8,090 nucleotides of DNA from an uncultured Vampirovibrio sp. GTDB taxonomy: Bacteria; Cyanobacteriota; Vampirovibrionia; Gastranaerophilales; Gastranaerophilaceae. A program made the position numbers and the translations under genes. Of this stretch, positions 1 to 5,589 are shown piece after piece (positions within the stretch are counted from its first letter, which is position 1; every line of letters begins with the position of its first letter). Location of the stretch: contig CAJTWU010000043.1 of the NCBI GenBank assembly GCA_910579975.1, forward strand, positions 1-8,090, read 5' to 3'. The notes under the pieces are model-generated. The model had not been told where the DNA came from, did no database searches, and saw only the letters and a program-made list of their open reading frames with translations.

Positions 1-76
1 CTCTAAAATCGCTAAAGATTTTGTTAAAGAATTAGCTGATGACACTATAAGATTTGTTTCTACTTGCTTGAAATAA
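1..76 (+). CDS. C-terminal end of an unidentified protein (partial)
   Basis: Reading from base 2, an open frame runs to a TAA at 74-76 and encodes the 24-residue tail SKIAKDFVKELADD followed by TIRFVSTCLK. The tail looks like an amphipathic helix, with alternating charged (K, E, D) and hydrophobic residues. The gene starts outside the window, so neither family nor function can be assigned. The next gene starts 25 bp downstream on the same strand, but a candidate promoter lies across this stop codon, so an operon link is uncertain. The stretch is short enough that an open frame could occur by chance. Confidence 0.5.
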   Translation, partial: SKIAKDFVKELADDTIRFVSTCLK

Positions 77-95
77 TTTTAAAATCAATTAAAAT
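68..95 (+). promoter_or_regulatory. Candidate sigma-70 promoter, leaderless arrangement
   Basis: TTGAAA (68-73), a 16-bp spacer and TAAAAT (90-95) are followed by only six bases before the ATG at 102. Transcription would therefore start at or next to the start codon. No Shine-Dalgarno-like purine tract precedes that ATG, which fits a leaderless message. The DNA is AT-rich, so chance matches are common; the same geometry at queF makes this one more credible. Confidence 0.35.
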
Positions 96-101
96 AGTTG
101 T

Positions 102-780
102 ATGAACAAATGTTTATTAGTTTTTATTTTAGCACTTTTACTCCCGGTTTATGCGGATTATAATCCGCTTTCAGATGCTCCTATTAATAGTGTTGAAGAG
201 TTCAATCAAGATGAGATTGAGATTGACCGGATGGAGTTTGAGTATCCTTCTTCAAATTCTCCTCAGCCCGTTGAGAGCAAACCAAATAAAAATTATCCTC
301 AGATATATAATGATTTGCAGCTTGCAGATTTTTCGTATTTGCATAATATAGATCCCGATCAGTATTATGATATGAAAGATGCGGCTTGGTCGCCTTATCC
401 CTTATTAAGACTTAATTCTGCAATTTATTTTAAAGGTATAACCATTGAACCGGGCTATTATTTGTTGACCCCGCGTGAGCATAATGGCAAATGGTATTTA
501 CTTTTTAAGCAAAATGGTGTGGTTGCTCATACCTGTATATGAACGTGATATTACGCCTGAATTTTTCTATGATAAACATTTACCAAAACCAAAATTAACA
601 AAGTCTCAAAAAATACACATGAGCACCTTAGATTTTCTGGGTAAGTTTAAGAGCACCAAAAGGAAAGAACCTATAAAGAGTTATATGGAAATTAATGACC
701 TTGAAAATCATTTTGTTTCTATTGTTATTTATTATGGGAACCATAGATATTCAACAATTTTTAGAACAATTAAGCTATAA
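102..780 (+). pseudogene. Secreted protein of unknown function, split by a frameshift
   Basis: The first part (102-542, 146 codons) begins with a clear Sec signal peptide, MNKCLLVFILALLLPVYA, with likely cleavage after VYA at residue 18. An acidic, Pro/Ser/Asn-rich linker follows, then a compact segment containing YLLTPREHNGKWYLLFKQNG. It ends abruptly at a TGA (540-542) just after VVAH. One frame over, the sequence continues as IPVYERDITPEFF and stays open to TAA at 778-780, with lysine-rich and beta-like segments. Joining at about 527-532 gives one protein of roughly 226 residues. The simplest cause is loss of 2 bases (for example an AT from CATATACC) or gain of 1. The upstream frame still reads as sensible protein up to VVAH, which places the indel close to there. 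No slippery heptamer is visible. It may be a real pseudogene, a recent mutation or an assembly error. I do not recognise the family; the product would be exported. Confidence 0.65.
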
Positions 781-861
781 ATGTAAAATTTTGTTAAAAT
801 AGTGAAATTTTTAAACAAAAATAGTTTTTAAATATATGTGTAGTTTGTTTAAGGATTTCAT

Positions 862-1131
862 ATGTCAATTTCACCATTAAGTAATTCAGGAGTTAATCCG
901 CTTCCTCCAAAGCCATTAGGTGATATAGTGCAAAAAGCTGAAGATACCGTAAGAAGAACAAATCTTCAAGCTGCAGCAAAGACACCGGCCGGAGCTGCAC
1001 TAGCAACTGCAAAATATATAGCAACTGATGTGATTAAAGAAAATTTCATTTCTCCTGAACTTTCTAAATCGGTACCAGGTGCTATATACTTGAACTCAAA
1101 AGCTGCTGCCGGTATTTATAATCATAAATAG
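862..1131 (+). CDS. Small hypothetical protein, 89 aa
   Basis: The ATG at 862 is preceded by AAGGA (851-855) with 6-base spacing, a good Shine-Dalgarno that supports translation. The product has a Pro/Ser/Asn-rich flexible N-terminus (about residues 1-20, with NPLPPKPLG). A mostly helical, Ala-rich stretch follows (about 22-62, including QAAAKTPAGAALATAKYIA), then a short tail ending in YNHK. No signal peptide, hydrophobic membrane segment or known motif is evident, so it is probably cytoplasmic and its function is unknown. The preceding 81 bp (781-861) is very AT-rich and has only weak promoter-like boxes (TTAAAC and TATATG, 16 bp apart). The gene converges on the phosphate transporter gene with 3 bp between the stop codons and no visible terminator hairpin. 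Confidence 0.65.
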   Translation: MSISPLSNSGVNPLPPKPLGDIVQKAEDTVRRTNLQAAAKTPAGAALATAKYIATDVIKENFISPELSKSVPGAIYLNSKAAAGIYNHK

Positions 1132-1134
1132 ATA

Positions 1135-2904
1135 TTAAACCATTTCAACAGACTTATGTTTAGAAACAGAGTATCGTGACTTGTAGTTTTCATATTTACT
1201 AATGAATTCAATATCCTCATCTTTGTTTCTATGGTTGTATTCGTGTTTATCGATTGTTTGGTCATGAAGCTGAATAACACTTGTTGCAATGTTACCGCAG
1301 TGAGCAGCAATTCTTCTCAAATCATTCAGTAAATCAGAGAACAAGAAACTGAGTTCTGCTGTACATAAACCATCTTTAAGTCTTTGGATATGACGGTTTT
1401 TAACCTTTCTGATAATTTTTTTGATTACAGCTTCTAACGGGTCAACTTCTTGAGCAAGTTGAATATTATCAGTTTTATAAGCTTCAAAAGAAACTGCAAA
1501 TATTTCAGAAACTGCGTGAACGATAACTTTTAATTCTTCGACCGCTTCTGCTGAAAGTTTCTTTTCGCTTTCTTTAAGCTTTTCAGCAATTTTTAACATA
1601 TAAGTTGCGTGGTCGCCTATTCTTTCATAATCACCAATTGCTAAAAGAAGTTGTGAAATTCTCGCATTATCTTCTTCTGTTAATTCTTTGGCTGAAAGTT
1701 TGAGCATAAAAGCATTCAGTTTATCTTCAAACATATCAATTTTAATTTCGTTTGCATTAATTTGTTCTGCTTTTTTTGAATGAAAACTTTTAAGCATTTT
1801 AGTTGAGTTAATAAAATTAAATTCAACCATCTCTGCCATTTTGATAGAACGTCTGTAGCACTCCGCAATAGCAAAACTAGGAGCAAGGAGTAATCTGTCA
1901 TCAAGAAGAACATTTTTATCTTTTTCTTTCTTTTCCGGTACAAGTGCAATGGCTGATTTTTCAAGAAATTTGGTAAATGGGAATAGAATAATTGTAGTTG
2001 CAATATTAAATATTGAATGTACAACCGCAATTCCAAATGGTGAAATATTATTTGTTACAAAATCAAATTTAAAAATAGCATTTCCTAGTAAAAATGCGGA
2101 TAAACAGATAATTACGCCAAAGACATTAAATAGGACATGCACAGCTGCAACTCTTTTTGCACTGGTGTTAACTCCAATGCTTGAAAGCATTGCAGATACA
2201 CAGGTTCCTATGTTTTGTCCCATAATTATAGGAACAGCCATTCCATAAGTTAAACCGCCTACCATAGAAAGAGCCTGAAGTATACCTATAGAGGCCGCTG
2301 AACTTTGAATAACTGCGGTTACTAATGTACCTACTATAACGCCGAGAATTGGGTTTTGAAATGCTGTTAATATGCTGGTAAACTGAGGCATATCAGCCAT
2401 TGGAGCCATAGCATTTTTCATAACTTCCATACCAAACATTAAAATTGCAAACCCAACAAAAACTGCTCCAATATTTTTTCTTCTGTTGCTTTTTGAAGCC
2501 ATAATCATAACGACACCAATAAGCGCCAATATAGGAGAAAAGGATTCAGGTTTTAATAATCTTACGAAGAAATTAGAACTCTGAATCCCTGATAAACTTA
2601 ATATCCAAGCTGTAACAGTTGTACCAACATTTGATCCCATTATAACGCCTATTGCTTGCGATAATTTCATTATACCTGAGTTAACGAGACCAACTAACAT
2701 TACTGTAACTGCCGAAGATGATTGTACTGCTGCCGTTATACCTGCACCAAATACCAGACTTTTTAGTGGATTTGATGTCATCTTTTTTAAAATCTTTTCA
2801 AGTCTTCCACCTGCTATCTTTTCTAAACCGGATGACATTATTGAAATACCATATAAGAAAAACGCTAAGCCTCCGCAAAGTGTAAATATCGAGAATATGT
2901 CCAT
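1135..2904 (-). CDS. Na+/phosphate cotransporter (PNaS family) with C-terminal PhoU-like domain
   Basis: The 589-aa inner-membrane protein has the duplicated PNaS core. Repeat 1 contains QSSSA (61-65) and GSNVGTTVTAW (90-100). Repeat 2 contains QSSAAS (200-205) and GQNIGTCVSAM (229-239). The paired QSS motifs are the family's substrate and sodium signature. Hydrophobic segments fill about residues 1-320. After a charged linker (KEKKEKDK region, 324-331), about 350-550 is helical and PhoU-like, with GDYERIGDHA (424-433) and DLRRIAAHCGNIA (528-540) as the two expected PhoU motifs. The role is sodium-coupled phosphate uptake or phosphate balance, as in bacterial NptA/YjbB-type proteins; direction and regulation cannot be read from sequence. 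The frame is open 23 codons further upstream (to 2973). I chose the ATG at 2904 because AGGAAGG sits 8 bases before it and the family begins directly with the first membrane helix (MDIFSIF). Confidence 0.93.
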   Translation of the reverse strand: MDIFSIFTLCGGLAFFLYGISIMSSGLEKIAGGRLEKILKKMTSNPLKSLVFGAGITAAVQSSSAVTVMLVGLVNSGIMKLSQAIGVIMGSNVGTTVTAWILSLSGIQSSNFFVRLLKPESFSPILALIGVVMIMASKSNRRKNIGAVFVGFAILMFGMEVMKNAMAPMADMPQFTSILTAFQNPILGVIVGTLVTAVIQSSAASIGILQALSMVGGLTYGMAVPIIMGQNIGTCVSAMLSSIGVNTSAKRVAAVHVLFNVFGVIICLSAFLLGNAIFKFDFVTNNISPFGIAVVHSIFNIATTIILFPFTKFLEKSAIALVPEKKEKDKNVLLDDRLLLAPSFAIAECYRRSIKMAEMVEFNFINSTKMLKSFHSKKAEQINANEIKIDMFEDKLNAFMLKLSAKELTEEDNARISQLLLAIGDYERIGDHATYMLKIAEKLKESEKKLSAEAVEELKVIVHAVSEIFAVSFEAYKTDNIQLAQEVDPLEAVIKKIIRKVKNRHIQRLKDGLCTAELSFLFSDLLNDLRRIAAHCGNIATSVIQLHDQTIDKHEYNHRNKDEDIEFISKYENYKSRYSVSKHKSVEMV

Positions 2905-2911
2905 AATCTTT

Positions 2912-2919
2912 TCCTTCCT
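2912..2919 (-). promoter_or_regulatory. Shine-Dalgarno that decides the transporter start
   Basis: On the minus strand this reads AGGAAGGA, about 8 bases before the ATG at 2904. The two upstream in-frame ATGs (at 2922 and 2928) lie beside or before this tract, so they lack it as a ribosome site. Starting further upstream would also add a charged, non-family N-terminus. Confidence 0.6.
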
Positions 2920-2944
2920 CATGCCCATATAGGCATATATCACC

Positions 2945-2973
2945 AGTGTATCACAAGCAATTTTTTTCCTCAA
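2945..2973 (-). promoter_or_regulatory. Candidate promoter of the Na+/phosphate cotransporter
   Basis: On the minus strand TTGAGG, a 17-bp spacer and TACACT occur, the latter preceded by TGA to give an extended -10. This would leave a 5' leader of about 35 nt that includes the Shine-Dalgarno. Each hexamer matches consensus at 4 of 6 positions. No recognisable Pho box (repeated CTGTCAT-like units) is visible in the 209-bp region. Other weak boxes exist in this AT-rich stretch, so the call is tentative. Confidence 0.33.
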
Positions 2974-3057
2974 TTATTTAGTTTTGTAAAATTCTTGTTA
3001 ATTTTAGCGGTTTTTGTTACAATTCTTAATAATAGACATAAAAAAGTCAATTTCTTA

Positions 3058-3085
3058 TTGGTTAAATACTTTATATATATATAAG
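3058..3085 (+). promoter_or_regulatory. Candidate promoter of the 3114-4608 operon
   Basis: TTGGTT (3058-3063), a 16-bp spacer and TATAAG (3080-3085, 5 of 6 to TATAAT) lie about 30 bp before the ATG at 3114, giving a leader near 20 nt that contains GAGAGG. The -10 sits inside a run of alternating TA (about 3070-3084), which makes its exact position ambiguous. Confidence 0.38.
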
Positions 3086-3113
3086 AGATATTTAATTATA
3101 AAGAGAGGTAATA

Positions 3114-3299
3114 ATGACTACCGAAAAGCAATCAAGATTTACTGTTATTACTAATAATGAACTTGCAAAAAAAGCAACGGATGGGCTGCAAACCAATCCG
3201 ATATCGGGCAGTTATACAAATCCGTTCTATGAGAAATTGATGCAGTTTTCAGAAGTCCAAAAACGAAAACGATTTACGGTTGAAGATTTATTAAGGTAA
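3114..3299 (+). CDS. Small hypothetical protein, 61 aa
   Basis: The ATG at 3114 has a strong Shine-Dalgarno, GAGAGG at 3103-3108, five bases upstream, so the ORF is probably translated. The product begins MTTEKQSRFTVITNNELAKK, has a Gly/Ser/Asn/Pro-rich middle (about residues 24-38), then a basic segment (QKRKR, 49-53) ending FTVEDLLR. No signal peptide or membrane segment is seen. It is the first gene of an apparent operon: the next gene starts 6 bp after its stop, and that gene's AAGG ribosome site lies in this gene's last codons, suggesting coupled translation. I do not recognise the family; the basic patch could bind nucleic acid or a partner protein, but that is only a guess. Confidence 0.6.
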   Translation: MTTEKQSRFTVITNNELAKKATDGLQTNPISGSYTNPFYEKLMQFSEVQKRKRFTVEDLLR

Positions 3300-3305
3300 A
3301 AATTA

Positions 3306-3812
3306 ATGTACCAAATAAAAAATAGAATTTACCCCGCTTTTGATAAAACGCAAAAGAGCGGGGTTTGTAATTATTTAAGAGCTTTAGTTAAGCAAAATCA
3401 GGAATTATCTGTAGAAGGTATTCTTGATAAATTTCTTGATGATGAAAGATATTATCTGGAGATTAATGCTTCCAGGTTTCCTTTTTTGGCTGAATTTATT
3501 GATGAGACGGATTTTCTTAAAGATACACGTGATTATATTTATGAATGTAAAAAATATTATGAATATAAAGAGAAGCAACGTCCCATAATTGAGGCTCAAA
3601 AAGAATTTGAGAAAAAAAAGCGTAAATTTTTACAGGAAGTCAAAATGTCAAAAGAATCTCCTACTAAGAAACAACTTTATTATTATGATAAACTTTGTAA
3701 GAGATATTCTATTGATAAAAAAGATGTTGAAGAGTTATCTAAGCTAGATTTAAGAAATGAGATAGAAAGAATTTTAAATGAACATTCAGACGATTATAAA
3801 ATTAATGATTAA
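3306..3812 (+). CDS. Hypothetical charged, coiled-coil-like protein, 168 aa
   Basis: The ATG at 3306 follows AAGG (3293-3296), which lies in the last codon of the upstream gene. The N-terminal part (about 1-75) is mixed helical, with YPAFDKTQKSG and repeated acidic clusters. Residues about 76-115 are a long Lys/Glu-rich helix (QRPIIEAQKEFEKKKRKF), likely coiled coil. The C-terminal 50 residues form a small helical module starting SPTKKQLYYYDKLCKRYSI and ending LDLRNEIERILNEHS. This resembles the short T-x-x-Q-xx-Y/F-xx-L modules found at the ends of some phage and bacterial proteins of unknown function (DUF3072-like); that resemblance is an impression and has not been searched. No signal or membrane segment is visible. 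Its last 35 bp overlap prmC, so the two are probably co-translated. Function unknown. Confidence 0.72.
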   Translation: MYQIKNRIYPAFDKTQKSGVCNYLRALVKQNQELSVEGILDKFLDDERYYLEINASRFPFLAEFIDETDFLKDTRDYIYECKKYYEYKEKQRPIIEAQKEFEKKKRKFLQEVKMSKESPTKKQLYYYDKLCKRYSIDKKDVEELSKLDLRNEIERILNEHSDDYKIND

Positions 3813-4608
3813 CTCCGGTATTGAAGAGAATGAAGCAAAATATGAAATAAAAATGCTTCTTGAACATTTTTGTCATTATACCGAAAATGATAAATTGCGC
3901 GGTGTAGAACTTACAAATGAACAGCTGGAGTTGATTAAATCAAAAGTTGAAGAAAGAATTAGTACCGGTAAACCTGTTCAGTATATTATTGGTGAAGCTT
4001 ATTTTATGGGAGAATTCTATAAGGTAACTCCTGACGTGCTTATACCTCGTGACGAAACTGAAATTCTTGTAACAAGAGCTATTGAAATAATAAAACAACG
4101 AGGTTTTAAAGATGTTTTAGATATTGGAACAGGTACAGGCTGTATTGCCTGTACAATTGCAAAACGAACAGAGGCAGTAGTTTTGGGTGTGGATATTTCT
4201 TCTGATGCATTAAGGATTGCTCTTGATAATGTGACTAAGCTGGGAATAAATAACAGAGCTGTTTTTAGAAAGTCTGATTTATATTCAAAGGTTAGGGATG
4301 AAGAGAAATTTGATATGATTATTTCAAATCCTCCTTATATTCCTTATGGAACAGAGTTGTCTAAAGAAGTTCAACATGAGCCTGATTTAGCATTGTTTGC
4401 AGAGGAAAATGGATTGGCGGTTTATCGTAAAATAATTGAAAAAGCGCCAGTGTATCTTAAACCGGACGGCTATATTATGTTTGAATTGGGAATAGATGAA
4501 GCCGAGGCTGTAAAGGACATGCTAACAAATAATTTTGTTGACATTGTTATAGAAAAAGATTTTGCTGGAATTGATAGAGTAATTTATGCAAAGCTTGCTA
4601 TTGCTTAA
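3778..4608 (+). CDS. prmC: Peptide chain release factor N5-glutamine methyltransferase
   Basis: This 276-aa cytoplasmic protein is typical in length for PrmC (HemK), which uses S-adenosylmethionine to methylate the glutamine of the GGQ motif in release factors RF1 and RF2. The N-terminal helical release-factor-binding domain covers about 1-80 and ends in the familiar GKPVQYIIGEAYFMG (64-78). Then come VLIPRDETE (87-95), the SAM-binding motif I DIGTGTGC (115-122), the motif II acidic GVDIS (137-141) and the catalytic NPPY (184-187), which holds the substrate glutamine. The family usually has IPRPETE, so Asp replaces Pro here; the key Arg and Glu remain. The start at 3778 overlaps the previous gene by 35 bp and is preceded by AGAAAG. 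A start at 3805 would remove part of the first helix and has no ribosome site. prfA, the frequent neighbour of prmC, is not in the window. Confidence 0.95.
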   Translation: MNIQTIIKLMINSGIEENEAKYEIKMLLEHFCHYTENDKLRGVELTNEQLELIKSKVEERISTGKPVQYIIGEAYFMGEFYKVTPDVLIPRDETEILVTRAIEIIKQRGFKDVLDIGTGTGCIACTIAKRTEAVVLGVDISSDALRIALDNVTKLGINNRAVFRKSDLYSKVRDEEKFDMIISNPPYIPYGTELSKEVQHEPDLALFAEENGLAVYRKIIEKAPVYLKPDGYIMFELGIDEAEAVKDMLTNNFVDIVIEKDFAGIDRVIYAKLAIA

Positions 4609-5494
4609 TACCATTGCGAGCAAATTTATTTAGGTCAATTAAATCATATACATCTTTAATTTCGCAGTTTGAAGTCCATCTGGAAGGACAAATATCAATG
4701 CCTCCGCGTCGGGTATAAAGTGCAGAAACGAAAAGTTTATCATTTTTGTTAAGAATATTTTGAAGACGTTTAAATATCATTTCAACACACTCTTCATGAA
4801 AATGGTATTCTGAACGAAATGAGCTTAAATATTTAACTAAACTTTCCTCTTTAATATGTTTTTCTGAATTGTAATAAATGAAAGCATCACCAAAATCAGG
4901 CTGATGCGTAACACGACAATTTGAACGCAAGGACTCAAATGTTATATAATATTCTTTTGTATCTGATATTTCTGTTTCAATAAGTTCAGGATTTTCTTTG
5001 AATTGCTCTATTTTAATTTTACTTTCATCGACAAGCTCCATAATATTCTGGAATTTACTAAATATTTCTACTCTTGGAGAGTTGTTTTCAAGAAAATTTA
5101 CTTCTACTTCTGTTTGAAGTTTTTCGCTCAAATCTTTCTCGATAGTGTTTTTGCAAATTTCTAAGCATTCTTTTGTTGTCTTTCCAAAACGTGACATGTT
5201 AAAAGAGTTTAGATAAAGCTTTAATGACTTGGATTCCATTAAAAATTTGTTATTACAATTGTATTTTATTTTGAGAACTCTTGTTACAGGTATGCCATTT
5301 TCACTCATTGCAGAAAACTCATAGGCATGCCATATATCCCATCCCTTGAATGGTAAGTTTTCATTAGAAATATTGTACTGCTTGCGATTTTCTTCTCGTG
5401 GAATTGGTAATATAAGTGAAGAGTCATATGTATAACTACCTTCAGTTCTTTTTCCCAAAAACTTTGAAGCTATTTTATCTGTAGTGTTCTGCAT
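4598..5494 (-). CDS. queF: NADPH-dependent 7-cyano-7-deazaguanine reductase (QueF), bimodular type
   Basis: QueF reduces preQ0 to preQ1 with two NADPH, a cytoplasmic step of queuosine tRNA modification. The 298-aa length matches the long, two-module form (E. coli protein 282 aa) rather than the short form of about 150 aa. Visible signatures are TYDSSLILPIPRE (22-34), NLPFKGWDIWHAYEFS (46-61), ESKSLKLYLNSFN (87-99), the catalytic Cys193 and Asp200 in SNCRVTHQPDFGD (191-203), FHEECVE (232-238) with the substrate-binding His/Glu, and TRRGGIDICPSR (261-272). An open frame extends to a GTG at 5533, but that start has no Shine-Dalgarno and the best promoter lies over it, so I chose the ATG at 5494; the protein then starts MQNTTDKIASKFLG, in line with the family. 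The 3' end overlaps convergent prmC by 11 bp. No other queuosine gene is in the window. Confidence 0.95.
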   Translation of the reverse strand: MQNTTDKIASKFLGKRTEGSYTYDSSLILPIPREENRKQYNISNENLPFKGWDIWHAYEFSAMSENGIPVTRVLKIKYNCNNKFLMESKSLKLYLNSFNMSRFGKTTKECLEICKNTIEKDLSEKLQTEVEVNFLENNSPRVEIFSKFQNIMELVDESKIKIEQFKENPELIETEISDTKEYYITFESLRSNCRVTHQPDFGDAFIYYNSEKHIKEESLVKYLSSFRSEYHFHEECVEMIFKRLQNILNKNDKLFVSALYTRRGGIDICPSRWTSNCEIKDVYDLIDLNKFARNGIKQ

Positions 5495-5501
5495 ATAATT
5501 A

Positions 5502-5530
5502 ATTTTATTCTTAAAATACAAATCTTTCAA
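5502..5530 (-). promoter_or_regulatory. Candidate queF promoter, leaderless arrangement
   Basis: On the minus strand TTGAAA (5530-5525), a 17-bp spacer and TAAAAT (5507-5502) are followed by seven bases and the ATG at 5494. The hexamers are close to consensus and the spacing is ideal. Transcription would start at about the ATG, leaving no room for a leader or a preQ1 riboswitch. No purine-rich ribosome site is present before the ATG. On the opposite strand a perfect TATAAT (5494-5499) could serve the divergent pyruvate kinase gene, though no good -35 goes with it. Confidence 0.48.
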
Positions 5531-5577
5531 CACATGGAGGTCTTAATTTTTTTTGTTTGTTTTATGATTTAGATAAA

Positions 5578-5584
5578 GGGGGAG
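5578..5584 (+). promoter_or_regulatory. Strong Shine-Dalgarno fixing the pyruvate kinase start
   Basis: GGGGGAG lies five bases before the ATG at 5590. It falls inside the longer open frame that begins at a TTG (5557), showing that the longer version is not the main product. Confidence 0.7.
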
Positions 5585-5589
5585 AAATT

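Noticed and set aside
500..535. Programmed ribosomal frameshifting in the secreted protein gene
   Set aside because: No X-XXY-YYZ slippery heptamer, no adjacent strong hairpin and no internal Shine-Dalgarno at a suitable distance. A mutation or assembly error is simpler.
781..861. A/T-only inverted repeats as a terminator after the split gene
   Set aside because: Stems are made almost entirely of A-T pairs and would be unstable. Such matches are expected by chance in this composition.
1949..2248. Open frame antisense to the phosphate transporter
   Set aside because: It lies wholly inside a clearly identified gene on the other strand, has no ribosome site and resembles no protein; it is a shadow of the coding strand.
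2921..2936. Hairpin ATGCC / GGCAT before the transporter
   Set aside because: Only five base pairs with a six-base loop, no T run, and too weak to claim a function.
2905..2973. Upstream starts for the phosphate transporter
   Set aside because: The Shine-Dalgarno and the family-like first membrane helix both point to the ATG at 2904. The extra 23 residues are non-family and overlap the predicted promoter.
3070..3084. TA dinucleotide run as a phase-variable repeat
   Set aside because: Only about six TA units in a very AT-rich spacer. It overlaps a likely -10 box, and slippage is possible but there is no evidence for it.
5495..5533. GTG (5533) as the queF start
   Set aside because: It has no ribosome site, sits on the predicted -35 box, and adds 13 residues not expected in the family.
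5495..5589. A preQ1 riboswitch upstream of queF
   Set aside because: No preQ1-type stem with its A-rich tail is visible, and the predicted promoter leaves no leader to hold one.
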